64,000 nt of DNA from contig CALRNX020000001.1 in NCBI GenBank assembly GCA_943369665.1, forward strand, positions 558,001-622,000, written 5' to 3'. Made by a program: the position numbers and the translations under genes. The stretch comes from UKL13-3 sp943369665. GTDB lineage: Bacteria; Bacteroidota; Bacteroidia; UKL13-3. The notes under the pieces were generated by a model. That model was given only the letters and a program-made list of their open reading frames with translations, did not search any database and was not told the DNA's origin. The stretch's first letter is position 1; each line of letters begins with the position of its first letter. Positions 25,432-34,067 of the stretch are shown piece by piece.

Positions 25432-26070
25432 ATGAAATATCCGATTTTAATGGCAGACGTTATAAATAGCAGTCGAAAAGACTCAAATTTATTAATGCGG
25501 CAATTTAAAGCCCTTGTAAAAACAATAAATTCTAAACATAAGGCAGATTTTATTTCCCCATTAACGATAACATTGGGTGATGAGTTTCAAGGCATTATAA
25601 ATACACTTGAAAATGGGATAAAAACAATTTTTGAAATTGAAGAAACCATCATCGAAAAACAACTTGATCTTAAATTAAGATATATACTCTATAACGGAGA
25701 GGTTGATACCAAAATTAATAACAAGATAGCATATGAAATGTTAGGAGAAGGATTAACAACAGCTCGAGATCTTCTAAATCAATTAAAAACAGAAAACACA
25801 CGATTTCTGATTAAGACTAACAAAGGTGATTTCAAGCAAGATGAGTTTCTTAATAAGTGTTTTTTACTGTATCAAAACTTTATAGATTCGTGGAAAACAA
25901 AAGACACTGAAGTTGTATACAACTTCCTTAAGTATGATGATTATAAAATTGTAGCTAACAAGATTAACGTTGATAAATCAAGTGCCTGGCGAAGAAAAAA
26001 AAGCCTGAATATTGAGGAGTATAAGAACATAAAGCAAATTATTATATACATCTTAAATACACCATTATGA
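25432..26070 (+). CDS. SatD family protein
   Basis: A 212-residue protein of the SatD family, starting with the typical MADVINSSRKD motif and TITLGDEFQGI; a C-terminal region (VANKINVDKSSAWRRKKSLN) looks like a helix-turn-helix. SatD was named in a streptococcal acid-tolerance locus; the molecular function is unknown, with nucleotide-binding and DNA-binding both proposed from its layout. The base composition is more AT-rich than that of neighbours, which suggests transfer. It overlaps the following small membrane protein gene by 4 bp, a pairing commonly seen with this family (usually a DUF3307 partner). Confidence 0.8.
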   Translation: MKYPILMADVINSSRKDSNLLMRQFKALVKTINSKHKADFISPLTITLGDEFQGIINTLENGIKTIFEIEETIIEKQLDLKLRYILYNGEVDTKINNKIAYEMLGEGLTTARDLLNQLKTENTRFLIKTNKGDFKQDEFLNKCFLLYQNFIDSWKTKDTEVVYNFLKYDDYKIVANKINVDKSSAWRRKKSLNIEEYKNIKQIIIYILNTPL

Positions 26071-26426
26071 TAGAAAAAATTATTTGTTTTACATCCATAT
26101 TTTTGATAGGAGAATTAATATTTAACCTTACTTTCTTTAAATATTTAAAGAATTATTTCTCTGTAGAAAACACCGATGGCAACACTCCAAAAAAATTCTT
26201 ACTATTAGATATCTCTACTTTCAAAGGCCTTCAGGAAAGATTTATTCTATATTTCGCATTAACAATTAACCTTACTCAAATATTAATTGTCTATGGTGCA
26301 CTTAAAATAGGAACCCGATTTGAAAAAAATGAAAAAATCAAAAACGATTACTTCCTGATTGGTAACTTTTCCTCTATCTTCATTTCTATCATTTATTATT
26401 TCATTTACATTAGTCTTTCCAGATAA
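26067..26426 (+). CDS. Small membrane protein paired with SatD
   Basis: A 119-residue membrane protein with three likely helices (IICFTSIFLIGELIFNLTFF, FILYFALTINLTQILIVYGA, FSSIFISIIYYFIYISL). It overlaps SatD by 4 bp, so it is its partner; the family is not recognised and it is shorter than the usual DUF3307 partner. It is AT-rich like SatD. Confidence 0.6.
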   Translation: MIEKIICFTSIFLIGELIFNLTFFKYLKNYFSVENTDGNTPKKFLLLDISTFKGLQERFILYFALTINLTQILIVYGALKIGTRFEKNEKIKNDYFLIGNFSSIFISIIYYFIYISLSR

Positions 26427-26434
26427 AGATCGCC

Positions 26435-26453
26435 AACAGCGCTGTTTTTTTTT
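26435..26453 (+). terminator. Weak terminator-like palindrome
   Basis: AACAGCGCTGTT followed by a run of ten T, just after the SatD pair. The stem is short (four base pairs if a four-base loop is allowed), so function is uncertain. Confidence 0.35.
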
Positions 26454-26525
26454 GGGGTTTGATATAATGTTGTTAACGATAATCAGTAGTATGATGTCAC
26501 TATTTATTAATCTTCAACCTAGATT

Positions 26526-26900
26526 ATGATTCACCAAAACAAATCTTTACTCATTTTAGTAGCAGGACCGTATCGTTCGGGCACAAACGATGATCCAATT
26601 TTAATTGAAGTCAATGTAAAAGCAATGACAGATATGGCTCTGACAGTATACGAAATGGGCCATTTACCCGTATTGGGAGAATGGTTTGCGTTGCCACTGA
26701 TTGAAACAGCCGGATCAAAAGAAATTGGAGACGCTATTTTTAATCAGATGTTTCACCCGATCGCGATCAAACTGATTGATCACTGTGACGCGGTATTGCG
26801 TATCGGTGGCCCTTCTGCCGGTGCCGATCAAATGGTTACCATCGGGCAGGCAAAGGGAAAGATCATCTTCAATGATCCTTCTGAAATCCCAAGACTTTAA
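26526..26900 (+). CDS. DUF4406 (nucleoside deoxyribosyltransferase-like) protein
   Basis: A 124-residue protein: LLILVAGPYRSGTNDDP, ALTVYEMGHLPVLGEW and IIFNDPSEIP fit the DUF4406 family, which has a nucleoside 2-deoxyribosyltransferase-like fold. HCDAVLRIGGPSAGADQMV is the expected nucleotide-site region. The reaction is not known. TAA and ATG of the next gene are adjacent, so both are co-translated. Confidence 0.75.
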   Translation: MIHQNKSLLILVAGPYRSGTNDDPILIEVNVKAMTDMALTVYEMGHLPVLGEWFALPLIETAGSKEIGDAIFNQMFHPIAIKLIDHCDAVLRIGGPSAGADQMVTIGQAKGKIIFNDPSEIPRL

Positions 26901-27395
26901 ATGATACTTTGTATGGATCAATTTAGTGCAACCATCGAAATTATCGGGGTCAATCCTTTCGTTTTTGTGCCTACTCCTATTCTTCAAAAAATATTCAAAC
27001 AAGCCGGAAAAGATAAAGGGCCCATTCCGATCAAAGGCACCATTAATGACAAACCGTATAAGCAAACATTGCTCAAATACAATGGTGATTGGCGGCTTTA
27101 TATCAATACCACGATGCTCAAAAACTCACCCAAACTGATTGGTGAGATCATTGATGTAACGTTGAGCTTCGACCCTGAAAGCAGGGATATTCAAGCTCCT
27201 GAACCTTTTGTCAAAGCATTGGCAGCCAATAAAAAAGCGACAGCTGTTTTTAACAGTTTACCTGCTTCCCGGAAACTAGAGATCGTAAGATACCTGGCCA
27301 GACTTAAAACGGAAGAAGCTCTCGAAAAAAATACAACCAGGGCAATCCGGTTTTTGTTGGGCAAAGAACGTTTTGTTGGCCGCGACAAACCATAA
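26901..27395 (+). CDS. DUF1905 plus YdeI/OmdA domain protein
   Basis: A 164-residue two-domain protein. Residues 1-95 match DUF1905 (FSATIEIIGVNPFVFVP, IKGTINDKPYKQTLLKYNGD, INTTMLKNSPKLIG) and residues 100-164 the YdeI/OmdA helical domain (PEPFVKALAANKKATAVFNS, LPASRKLEIVRYLARLKTEE). This is the third OmdA-type domain in the window. A start at Met5 is also possible. Function inferred: envelope or antimicrobial stress tolerance. Confidence 0.8.
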   Translation: MILCMDQFSATIEIIGVNPFVFVPTPILQKIFKQAGKDKGPIPIKGTINDKPYKQTLLKYNGDWRLYINTTMLKNSPKLIGEIIDVTLSFDPESRDIQAPEPFVKALAANKKATAVFNSLPASRKLEIVRYLARLKTEEALEKNTTRAIRFLLGKERFVGRDKP

Positions 27396-27422
27396 TTTGA
27401 TATCTTTACCAACTACATCAAT

Positions 27423-28553
27423 ATGAAAAGATCAATGAAGATAATTGGTATTATTATCCTTGGAATTATAGTGCTTATAGGAGCTCTTTACCTGTATGCT
27501 AAACACAGGATGAATTCGCGAAAAGATCATGGGGACCTTGAAAACACCATCGAAAAAGAGGTAGCAAAGTTCATGGATAAGGGAAATGCGGATGGAATTG
27601 TTATAGGTATTTATAAAAACGGTAAAACTTATTTAAAAGGTTTTGGAACCATAGAAAAGGGACAACATATTGTACCGGACAGTTCGATGATATTTGAACT
27701 TGCTTCGACAAGCAAACTGTTTACCACCTCAACTTTGCAGATCCTGGTTGATGAAGGAGTCCTAAACCTAAATGACAGCATACACTCGTTGCTTAAAGAA
27801 AAAGTTACCATGCCTGCTTCAGCTCAGCATACAACCTTGTTGCACCTGGCTACTCACCTATCCGGTTTTCCATCCTTGCCCAATTCGTTTCTTACAAAAA
27901 TGACGGATGAAAGCAACCCTTACAAAAGCCTAGTGACAAACGATATTTATGATTACCTTAAAACCTGTGAGGGCAAACAAAAAGAAGGAACATTTGAATA
28001 TTCGAATTTCGGAATGGGTTTGCTAGGACATTTGTTGGCTTTAAAAACAGACAAATCATATGAAGACCTGGTGAAACAAAAACTACTGGATGAACTTGGA
28101 ATGAAAAACACGTTCGTAACGATTGATAGCATGCACCGGTCTAAAATCGTCCAGGGTTATGATGAAGCCGGAAACAAAGCACTTATTTGGGAAGACAATG
28201 TGCTTACTGGCGCAGGTTCATTCCTGTCAAATGCTGCCGACATGATGTTGTTTATCAAAGCAAATCTCAACGAACATGAAACAAAAATTTCTCCATCATT
28301 AATTAAAACACATGCACAACAACTAAACGGAGAGACCGGATTAGGCTGGATATTACCGACAGGGGCCGACAAATTTGTAAACAATAACGATATTATTTGG
28401 CATAACGGGATGGCCGGAGGATATGCTTCATACATTGCAATAGACAAGAAAAATAATTTCGGAGTGATCATTTTGTCCAACAAGGCAATTGATGTGACCC
28501 CGCTTGGTTTGAAACTATCTTTTAGTACCCGAACCCAATCGTGGAAAAACTAA
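27423..28553 (+). CDS. Membrane-anchored serine hydrolase (class C beta-lactamase fold)
   Basis: A 376-residue protein with one N-terminal transmembrane helix (IIGIIILGIIVLIGALYLYA), so the domain is exported but anchored. Beta-lactamase/transpeptidase-like motifs: Ser95-Thr-Ser-Lys98 (SxxK), Tyr193-Ser-Asn (YxN) and His327-Asn-Gly (the HxG/KTG equivalent). LLHLATHLSGFPSLP is typical of the esterase/D-aminopeptidase branch. It may be an esterase or peptidase and not a drug-resistance enzyme. Its stop overlaps the AlkD-like start by one base. Confidence 0.85.
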   Translation: MKRSMKIIGIIILGIIVLIGALYLYAKHRMNSRKDHGDLENTIEKEVAKFMDKGNADGIVIGIYKNGKTYLKGFGTIEKGQHIVPDSSMIFELASTSKLFTTSTLQILVDEGVLNLNDSIHSLLKEKVTMPASAQHTTLLHLATHLSGFPSLPNSFLTKMTDESNPYKSLVTNDIYDYLKTCEGKQKEGTFEYSNFGMGLLGHLLALKTDKSYEDLVKQKLLDELGMKNTFVTIDSMHRSKIVQGYDEAGNKALIWEDNVLTGAGSFLSNAADMMLFIKANLNEHETKISPSLIKTHAQQLNGETGLGWILPTGADKFVNNNDIIWHNGMAGGYASYIAIDKKNNFGVIILSNKAIDVTPLGLKLSFSTRTQSWKN

Positions 28554-29272
28554 TGAACACTGCTCCAACCTTACTCACCGCATGGAAATTTATTGACCGG
28601 CTGGTTGCTCTGCAAGCAACTTCAGGTTCGGACAATGCACGTTTTTTCAGGGACGAAAATCCACAAAACAAAATACTCAATATGCGCATGGCAGGTATTT
28701 TTGCATTGGCAAAACAATTTACCCAAATGTCCTTGTCTGAAATTGAAAAACTGCTGGACAACAATTATTACGAGGTACGTATGGGAGCAGTGGGCATCAT
28801 GGATTTTAAAGCACGAAACAAAAAGATCACGGAAGAAAACAGGAAAGAATTGTATGATTTATACCTGAACAAACACGATCGCATTAACAATTGGGACTTG
28901 GTGGATCGCAGCGCTCCATTCGTTGTGGGTGGTTACCTGTTTGACAAACCACGGTTGCCGCTTTACAAACTGGCCAAATCGAAAAATGTTTGGGAGCGAA
29001 GAACAGCCATTGTGAGTACTTATTATTTTATCCGTAAAAACGATCTGGATGATACGTTCCGGATTGCAGCATTGTTAATAAACGACAACCACGATCTCAT
29101 TCAAAAAGCAGTTGGCAGCTGGATCCGCGAAGCGGGAAAATACAATAGCCAGATGCTGATCGATTTTCTGGATAACCATGCAGCCACGATGCCCCGCACA
29201 ACCCTTCGTTATGCCATTGAAAAGCTCGACAGCAAACGCAAAGCATATTACCTTCAACAAGGAAAAGGCTAA
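28553..29272 (+). CDS. DNA alkylation repair glycosylase, AlkD-like
   Basis: A 239-residue all-helical HEAT-like repeat protein; ATG 28553 overlaps the previous stop (TAATG), and an in-frame GTG at 28541 would add four residues. AlkD hallmarks are visible: NNYYEVRMGAVGIMDF, NNWDLVDRSAPFVVGGYL (catalytic-cleft Asp), WERRTAIVSTYYFIR, LIQKAVGSWIREAGK. AlkD removes 3- and 7-alkylpurines without base flipping. It probably belongs to the local stress gene set. Confidence 0.9.
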   Translation: MNTAPTLLTAWKFIDRLVALQATSGSDNARFFRDENPQNKILNMRMAGIFALAKQFTQMSLSEIEKLLDNNYYEVRMGAVGIMDFKARNKKITEENRKELYDLYLNKHDRINNWDLVDRSAPFVVGGYLFDKPRLPLYKLAKSKNVWERRTAIVSTYYFIRKNDLDDTFRIAALLINDNHDLIQKAVGSWIREAGKYNSQMLIDFLDNHAATMPRTTLRYAIEKLDSKRKAYYLQQGKG

Positions 29273-29446
29273 GTTCCGGCCCAATTTCGTGACACATATC
29301 CACCCTTTCCTGCTGCTTTGTATTCATTTGGATAACAGCCCGTTTAGCCACAAAACAGGAACATCCCCGATTATCTGTCTTACTCCCTAACAATAAATTT
29401 TTTACATAAGCCTAGTAAGTGTAAATTCGCCCCACTTTTTAACATT

Positions 29447-31120
29447 ATGAGCGACAATAAAATTATATTTTCAATGGCTGGTGTGAGTAAAATTCACCCA
29501 CCACAAAAACAAGTCTTAAAAAATATCTACCTATCGTTTTTCTACGGTGCCAAAATTGGGGTGTTGGGTTTAAACGGTTCAGGTAAATCAAGTTTGCTTC
29601 GCATTATTGCCGGAGTTGATAAGAGTTTTCAAGGTGAAGTGGTTTTTGATAAGGATTATAAAATCGGATTCCTGGAACAAGAACCACAACTGGATGAAAC
29701 CAAAACAGTACTGGAATGTGTGAAAGAGGGTGTGCAACCCATTGTTGACCTTTTGAAAGAGTTTGACGAGATCAATGAAAAACTTTCGGATCCAAACCTT
29801 GACAGCGATGACATGATGAAGATCCTGGACAGACAAGCGGTGGTAATGGAATTACTGGAGCAAAACGATGCATGGGAACTTGATACCAAATTGGAAAAAG
29901 CAATGGATGCATTGCGCTGCCCGGAGCCGGATCAAATGGTTAAGGTATTAAGTGGTGGTGAACGCAGGCGTGTGGCTTTATGCCGTTTGTTGCTAAGCAA
30001 TCCGGATATTTTATTATTGGATGAGCCTACCAATCACTTGGATGCAGAGAGCGTTGACTGGTTGGAGCAATTCCTGAAAAACTTCCCGGGTACCGTTATT
30101 GCTGTTACCCACGATAGATACTTCCTGGACAATGTAGCCGGTTGGATCTTAGAGTTGGACAGAGGCGAAGGAATTCCATGGAAAGGAAATTACAGCAGCT
30201 GGTTGGAACAAAAATCAAACCGCCTGGAGCAGGAAGAGAAACAGGAAAGCAAACGAACCAAAGCATTGAAACGTGAGTTGGATTGGGTTCGGCAGGGAGC
30301 CAAAGGCCGCCAAGCAAAAGGTAAGGCTCGTTTGAATGCCTACGATAGAATGTTGAGTGAGGATGTAAAAGAGAAAGAACAACAAATAGAACTATATATT
30401 CCACCGGGGCCTCGTTTGGGTGATGTGGTGATCGAAGCTGAAAACGTGAGCAAAGCATATGGTAATAAATTATTGTACGAAAACCTGAATTTCAAATTAC
30501 CCAAAGGTGGTATCGTTGGAATTATCGGACCGAATGGTGCGGGCAAAACAACCTTGTTCCGCATGATGATGGGATTGGAACAACCTGATTCGGGAACCTT
30601 TACGGTAGGTGAAACAGTGAAGACTGCCTATGTAGATCAGAGTCACAAAGACCTCTTACCAGAGAAATCTGTATTTGAAGTAATTGGCGGTGGAACCGAA
30701 ACCATTTTGGTTGGCGACAAACAAGTGAATGCCCGCGCTTATATTTCAAAGTTTAACTTTAGCGGAAACGATCAAAGTAAAAAAGTAGGCGTACTTTCGG
30801 GTGGAGAGCGTAACCGTGTGCATTTAGCCATGACCTTAAAAGAAGGTGGAAACTTGCTTTTGCTGGATGAGCCTACAAATGATATTGACGTAAATACATT
30901 GCGTTCATTGGAAGAAGCGATCGAAAACTTTGCAGGTTGCGTGGTGGTGATCTCCCATGATAGGTGGTTCATCAATCGTGTGGCGACACATATATTAGCA
31001 TTCGAAGGCGATTCACAAGTGTATTTCTTTGAGGGTGATTATGATGCTTACGAAGAAAATAAAAAAGCACGCTTAGGCGATTCGGGACCAAAACGTGTGA
31101 GGTTTAAAAATATTAGTTAA
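29447..31120 (+). CDS. ettA: ABC-F energy-dependent translational throttle protein EttA
   Basis: A 557-residue cytosolic ABC-F ATPase, almost the same length as E. coli EttA. Two nucleotide-binding domains: Walker A GLNGSGKSS (about residue 40) and GPNGAGKTT (about 363), signatures LSGGERRRVAL and LSGGERNRVHL, Walker B DILLLDEPTNHLD and NLLLLDEPTND. The EttA-type arm and linker (RQGAKGRQAKGKARLNAYDR) are present. It binds the ribosomal E site and gates elongation by ATP/ADP ratio. The long inverted repeat downstream (31.1-31.2 kb) probably ends its transcript. Confidence 0.95.
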   Translation: MSDNKIIFSMAGVSKIHPPQKQVLKNIYLSFFYGAKIGVLGLNGSGKSSLLRIIAGVDKSFQGEVVFDKDYKIGFLEQEPQLDETKTVLECVKEGVQPIVDLLKEFDEINEKLSDPNLDSDDMMKILDRQAVVMELLEQNDAWELDTKLEKAMDALRCPEPDQMVKVLSGGERRRVALCRLLLSNPDILLLDEPTNHLDAESVDWLEQFLKNFPGTVIAVTHDRYFLDNVAGWILELDRGEGIPWKGNYSSWLEQKSNRLEQEEKQESKRTKALKRELDWVRQGAKGRQAKGKARLNAYDRMLSEDVKEKEQQIELYIPPGPRLGDVVIEAENVSKAYGNKLLYENLNFKLPKGGIVGIIGPNGAGKTTLFRMMMGLEQPDSGTFTVGETVKTAYVDQSHKDLLPEKSVFEVIGGGTETILVGDKQVNARAYISKFNFSGNDQSKKVGVLSGGERNRVHLAMTLKEGGNLLLLDEPTNDIDVNTLRSLEEAIENFAGCVVVISHDRWFINRVATHILAFEGDSQVYFFEGDYDAYEENKKARLGDSGPKRVRFKNIS

Positions 31121-31225
31121 GTAACTAAGTTGACTAGTAATTAGGTTGGTTAAGTATAAATTATAAAACACTCTTTCCTAACTTAATTACTTAACCAACT
31201 TACCAAACCTAATTACTCAATCAAC
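31121..31225. repeat. Long imperfect inverted repeat between ettA and mce
   Basis: Left arm 31121-31155 (TAATTAGGTTGGTTAAGT at its end) pairs with the right arm 31181-31225 in two staggered ways (ACTTAACCAACT and ACCAAACCTAATTACT). The right arm therefore contains a duplicated match to the left. This could be a terminator, a repeat-derived hairpin or remains of a small mobile repeat. Confidence 0.6.
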
Positions 31226-31228
31226 TCA

Positions 31229-31630
31229 ATGAACAAAATCGAACACATAGGTATAGCAGTAAAAGACGCAGCGGCTTCGGTTGCAGTGTTTAATAAATTG
31301 TTTAATGCAACTCCTTATAAAACGGAGCCTGTTGAATCTGAAAATGTGAACACCATTTTTTACCAGGTTGGCCCCAATAAAATTGAATTGCTGGAAGCCA
31401 CACATGAGAACAGTGCCATTGCAAAATTCATTGAGAAAAAAGGAGAAGGCATTCACCATATTGCTTTTGATGTGGATGATATTTATGCAGAAATGGAGCG
31501 ATTGAAAGGCGAAGGTTTTGTATTATTAAACGAACAACCAAAAAAAGGAGCCGACAATAAACTCATCTGCTTTGTACACCCAAAATCAAGTAACGGAGTT
31601 TTAATAGAACTCTGCCAGGAAATTAAGTAG
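31229..31630 (+). CDS. mce: Methylmalonyl-CoA epimerase
   Basis: A 133-residue VOC-fold protein with the methylmalonyl-CoA epimerase pattern: KIEHIGIAVKDAAASVAVF, NKIELLEATHENSAIAKFI, KKGEGIHHIAFDVDDI and SNGVLIELCQ. Metal ligands His (HIGIAV, HHIAF) and Glu (IELLE, LIELC) are visible. It interconverts the R and S forms of methylmalonyl-CoA on the propionate/succinate path. Stands alone between ettA and a helicase gene. Confidence 0.9.
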   Translation: MNKIEHIGIAVKDAAASVAVFNKLFNATPYKTEPVESENVNTIFYQVGPNKIELLEATHENSAIAKFIEKKGEGIHHIAFDVDDIYAEMERLKGEGFVLLNEQPKKGADNKLICFVHPKSSNGVLIELCQEIK

Positions 31631-31656
31631 GCAAAAGTATCAGATGGTTGAGCACA

Positions 31657-31674
31657 GTCCGATAACGATCGGAC
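31657..31674. terminator. Short perfect hairpin after mce
   Basis: GTCCGAT and ATCGGAC form a 7-bp perfect stem around four bases, 26 bp after the epimerase stop. No T-run follows, so it may be a 3'-end stabiliser and not an intrinsic terminator. Confidence 0.4.
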
Positions 31675-31750
31675 AAAACCACCGAATATAAATAAGTGTA
31701 ATCTGCGTAATCTGCGTCTAAAAAATAACAATAGACTAAACAACCAAATC

Positions 31751-33088
31751 ATGACATTCGAAGAATTAAACTTAAATAACCCGCTCTTGAAAGCGTTGCA
31801 TGATTTGGAGTACTTCCATCCTACTCCTGTGCAAATACAATCGTTACCTGTAATTATGTCGGGGCGCGATGTGGTGGGCATTGCACAAACCGGAACGGGA
31901 AAAACGTTTGCTTATTTGTTACCCATTTTGCGCACGCTCAATTACTCGGACCAAAAACATCCACGCGTTATCATTTTGGTTCCAACCCGAGAATTGGTAT
32001 TACAGGTTTTGGCCGAAGTAGAAAAACTTACACAATATCAATCCATCCGTATTGGCGCTGTTTACGGTGGAGCAAATATCAATACACAAAAACAGCTGGT
32101 GTTTAAAGGGCTCGACCTATTGGTGGCAACACCGGGTCGTTTGGTTGACCTGGCGGTGAATGGTTCGCTTAAGTTAAAGAACGTACAGAAGCTGGTGATC
32201 GATGAGGTGGATGAAATGTTGGAGCAGGAGTTCCGCAAACAGCTCACCACCATTTTGGATTACTTACCGGCCAAACGCCAAAACATTTTATTCTCAGCCA
32301 CCCTTACTGAAGAAGTTTCAAAACTGATCCAGGGATTTTTTAACAATCCCGTCAAAATAGAAATTGCAGCACACGGAACACCGCTCGAAAAAATTGTTCA
32401 ATTGGGTTACGAGTTGCCAAACTTTGGTACTAAGATAAATTTGCTTGAGCATTTGTTAAACACCGATGAAAGCATGAGCAAAGTGCTGGTATTTGTGTCC
32501 AAAATAAAAATCGCAGACAAGCTTTACGAACAGATGCATCAACGATTTCCCAAAGCGGTTGGCGTGTTACACTCCCGTAAATCGCAAAACATGCGTATCG
32601 ATGCGTTGAAACAATTTGAAACAAACAAACACAGAGTGTTAATTGCAACCGATGTAGCTGCCCGTGGATTGGATATTAGTGATGTAACACATGTGGTAAA
32701 CTTCGATACCCCAAATTCGGCCAACGATTATTTACACAGGATCGGGAGAACAGGACGCGTTGGAAAAGATGGAACGGCAATCTCACTCATCAACGAGGAA
32801 GAGGAAGCATATATCGATACGATCGAAGCTGTGATGAAAAAAGAAATTTCCATTTTGCCCTGGCCGGACGAAGTGGAATATTCAAACGTGTTCAGTGAAG
32901 ACGAAAGGCCGATCAGCAAAGGCAAAAACTACCTGAAAGGGATTAAGAAAATAGAACGCGGCCCTTCTTTCCACGAGAAAAAAGCTAAAAACAAAAAAGT
33001 AAACCTAGGAGGTTCTTACAAAAAAACCGGGGGTAAAAAACAGTCGGTAAACCGCAATGTAATGCGCAACCGTTCGAAGAAAAAATAA
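31751..33088 (+). CDS. DEAD-box RNA helicase (RhlE/CsdA-like)
   Basis: A 445-residue helicase: Q motif (FHPTPVQIQSLP), motif I AQTGTGKT, PTRELVLQ, TPGRLVDL, a DEVDEML variant of the DEAD motif (DEVD), SAT, and in domain 2 FVSKIKIADKLYEQM, ATDVAARGLDI and HRIGRTGR. The C-terminal tail is rich in Lys/Gly (KKTGGKKQSVNRNVMRNRSK) as in RNA-binding RhlE proteins. The motif II sequence DEVD in place of DEAD is notable but occurs in other family members. Likely cold or ribosome-biogenesis role. Confidence 0.9.
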   Translation: MTFEELNLNNPLLKALHDLEYFHPTPVQIQSLPVIMSGRDVVGIAQTGTGKTFAYLLPILRTLNYSDQKHPRVIILVPTRELVLQVLAEVEKLTQYQSIRIGAVYGGANINTQKQLVFKGLDLLVATPGRLVDLAVNGSLKLKNVQKLVIDEVDEMLEQEFRKQLTTILDYLPAKRQNILFSATLTEEVSKLIQGFFNNPVKIEIAAHGTPLEKIVQLGYELPNFGTKINLLEHLLNTDESMSKVLVFVSKIKIADKLYEQMHQRFPKAVGVLHSRKSQNMRIDALKQFETNKHRVLIATDVAARGLDISDVTHVVNFDTPNSANDYLHRIGRTGRVGKDGTAISLINEEEEAYIDTIEAVMKKEISILPWPDEVEYSNVFSEDERPISKGKNYLKGIKKIERGPSFHEKKAKNKKVNLGGSYKKTGGKKQSVNRNVMRNRSKKK

Positions 33089-33108
33089 CAAACCATACCT
33101 GATAGTAC

Positions 33109-33149
33109 AAAAAAATCCCTTTACGGTTGAGCCCGGAGAGGGATTTTTT
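33109..33149 (+). terminator. Intrinsic terminator after helicase gene
   Basis: AAAAAATCCCT and AGGGATTTTTT form an 11-bp stem around a 16-18 base loop, ending in T-rich sequence, 20 bp after the helicase stop. Confidence 0.75.
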
Positions 33150-33157
33150 AATGCCCA

Positions 33158-33204
33158 CTTGCGTAACCGAAAGGTTTCATATACATTTGTAACCGATTAG
33201 TTAC
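33158..33204 (+). promoter_or_regulatory. Promoter with duplicated ArsR-type operator (module copy 2)
   Basis: CTTG (33158-33161) and TACATTTG (33182-33189), 20 bp apart, form a near-consensus promoter. Two related sites, GTAACCGAAAGGTTTCA (33163-33179) and GTAACCGATTAGTTAC (33189-33204; perfect 5-bp arms), lie 26 bp apart and flank the -7 box. The spatial design equals that of copy 1 at 21.1 kb although the operator sequence differs. Confidence 0.75.
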
Positions 33205-33224
33205 ATATATAATTAAACTACAAG

Positions 33225-33617
33225 ATGAGACGAGATGTTTTCCAAGCCATTGCCGACCCTACAAGACGTGAAATTATCAGCATGCTTGCATACAAATCGC
33301 TAAACCTGAATGCCGTTGCCGAAAACTTTGACATGAGTCGCCCGGCCATCTCAAAACATATCAAGATCCTTACAGAATGCGGTTTGGTCACCATCAAACA
33401 ACAAGGCCGGGAACGATACTGTGAGGCCAAACTCAGCAAACTCAACCAGGTATCGGATTGGGTGGAGCAATACCGTAAATTTTGGGAAGCCAAATTCGAT
33501 TCACTTGAAAAATACCTGAACGAATTGCAATCGGCAGCTGCAACCAAAGAACCCAAACATAAATTAAAAACCAAAAAGAACAACCAATATGGAAAGAGCA
33601 AATCACCCCGCAAATGA
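33225..33617 (+). CDS. ArsR family regulator of SRPBCC-DoxX module (copy 2)
   Basis: A 130-residue winged-helix regulator: RRDVFQAIADPTRREIISML, then MSRPAISKHIKILTECGLVT (recognition helix) and QGRERYCEAKLSKLNQVSDW (wing). Clear paralogue of the protein at 21174, with a longer Lys-rich C-terminus (HKLKTKKNNQYGKSKSPRK). No metal-binding cysteines. Its 3' end overlaps the next gene by 29 bp, so translation is coupled. The recognition helix differs (MSRPAIS vs STRQTIS), consistent with the different operators. Confidence 0.9.
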   Translation: MRRDVFQAIADPTRREIISMLAYKSLNLNAVAENFDMSRPAISKHIKILTECGLVTIKQQGRERYCEAKLSKLNQVSDWVEQYRKFWEAKFDSLEKYLNELQSAAATKEPKHKLKTKKNNQYGKSKSPRK

Positions 33618-34053
33618 GCTATTATTTATACGCGAATTCGATGCCCCCCGCGAACTCGTTTTTGATGCCTGGACAAAATCGGAGCATCTTGCACAATGGT
33701 GGGGACCAAATGGTTTTACACTGACAACAGCTCCAATGGAAGCAGCTGCAGGTGTTTCATGGAAGTTTACCATGCATGGACCTGACGGAACAGATTTCCC
33801 CAACAAAATTATTTTTGAGGAAGTGGTTAAACCCGAACGATTGGTTTACAAACAAAGTGATGATGGTGGAACCATTGGTATTTCTTTCGAGGTAACAATT
33901 TTATTTGAAGTTGTTGAAAATAAAACCCAACTTACCATGAATATGGTTTTTGAATCGGCCGAAGACTTGCAAAAAGTTGCCAGGGAATTCGGAGCGATTG
34001 AAGGAGCTGAACAACATTTAAACCGTTTAAAACAATACTTATATTCACTTTAA
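33589..34053 (+). CDS. SRPBCC (AHSA1-like) protein, copy 2
   Basis: A 154-residue AHSA1-type SRPBCC protein: LLFIREFDAPRELVFDAWTK, EHLAQWWGPNGFTL, WKFTMHGPDGTDFPNKIIFEE and a C-terminal helix (AEQHLNRLKQYLYSL). It conforms more closely to the family consensus than copy 1 (WWGP motif retained). Overlaps ArsR copy 2 and precedes DoxX by 14 bp. Confidence 0.88.
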   Translation: MERANHPANELLFIREFDAPRELVFDAWTKSEHLAQWWGPNGFTLTTAPMEAAAGVSWKFTMHGPDGTDFPNKIIFEEVVKPERLVYKQSDDGGTIGISFEVTILFEVVENKTQLTMNMVFESAEDLQKVAREFGAIEGAEQHLNRLKQYLYSL

Positions 34054-34067
34054 CCATTTAAACTGCT

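Noticed and set aside
27423..28553. Beta-lactamase-fold protein as antibiotic-resistance gene
   Set aside because: Motifs fit the wider serine hydrolase family; sequence style resembles esterase/peptidase members, so resistance cannot be claimed.
31751..33088. DEVD in motif II taken as a sign of an inactive helicase
   Set aside because: The functionally needed DExD pattern is kept and all other motifs are complete.
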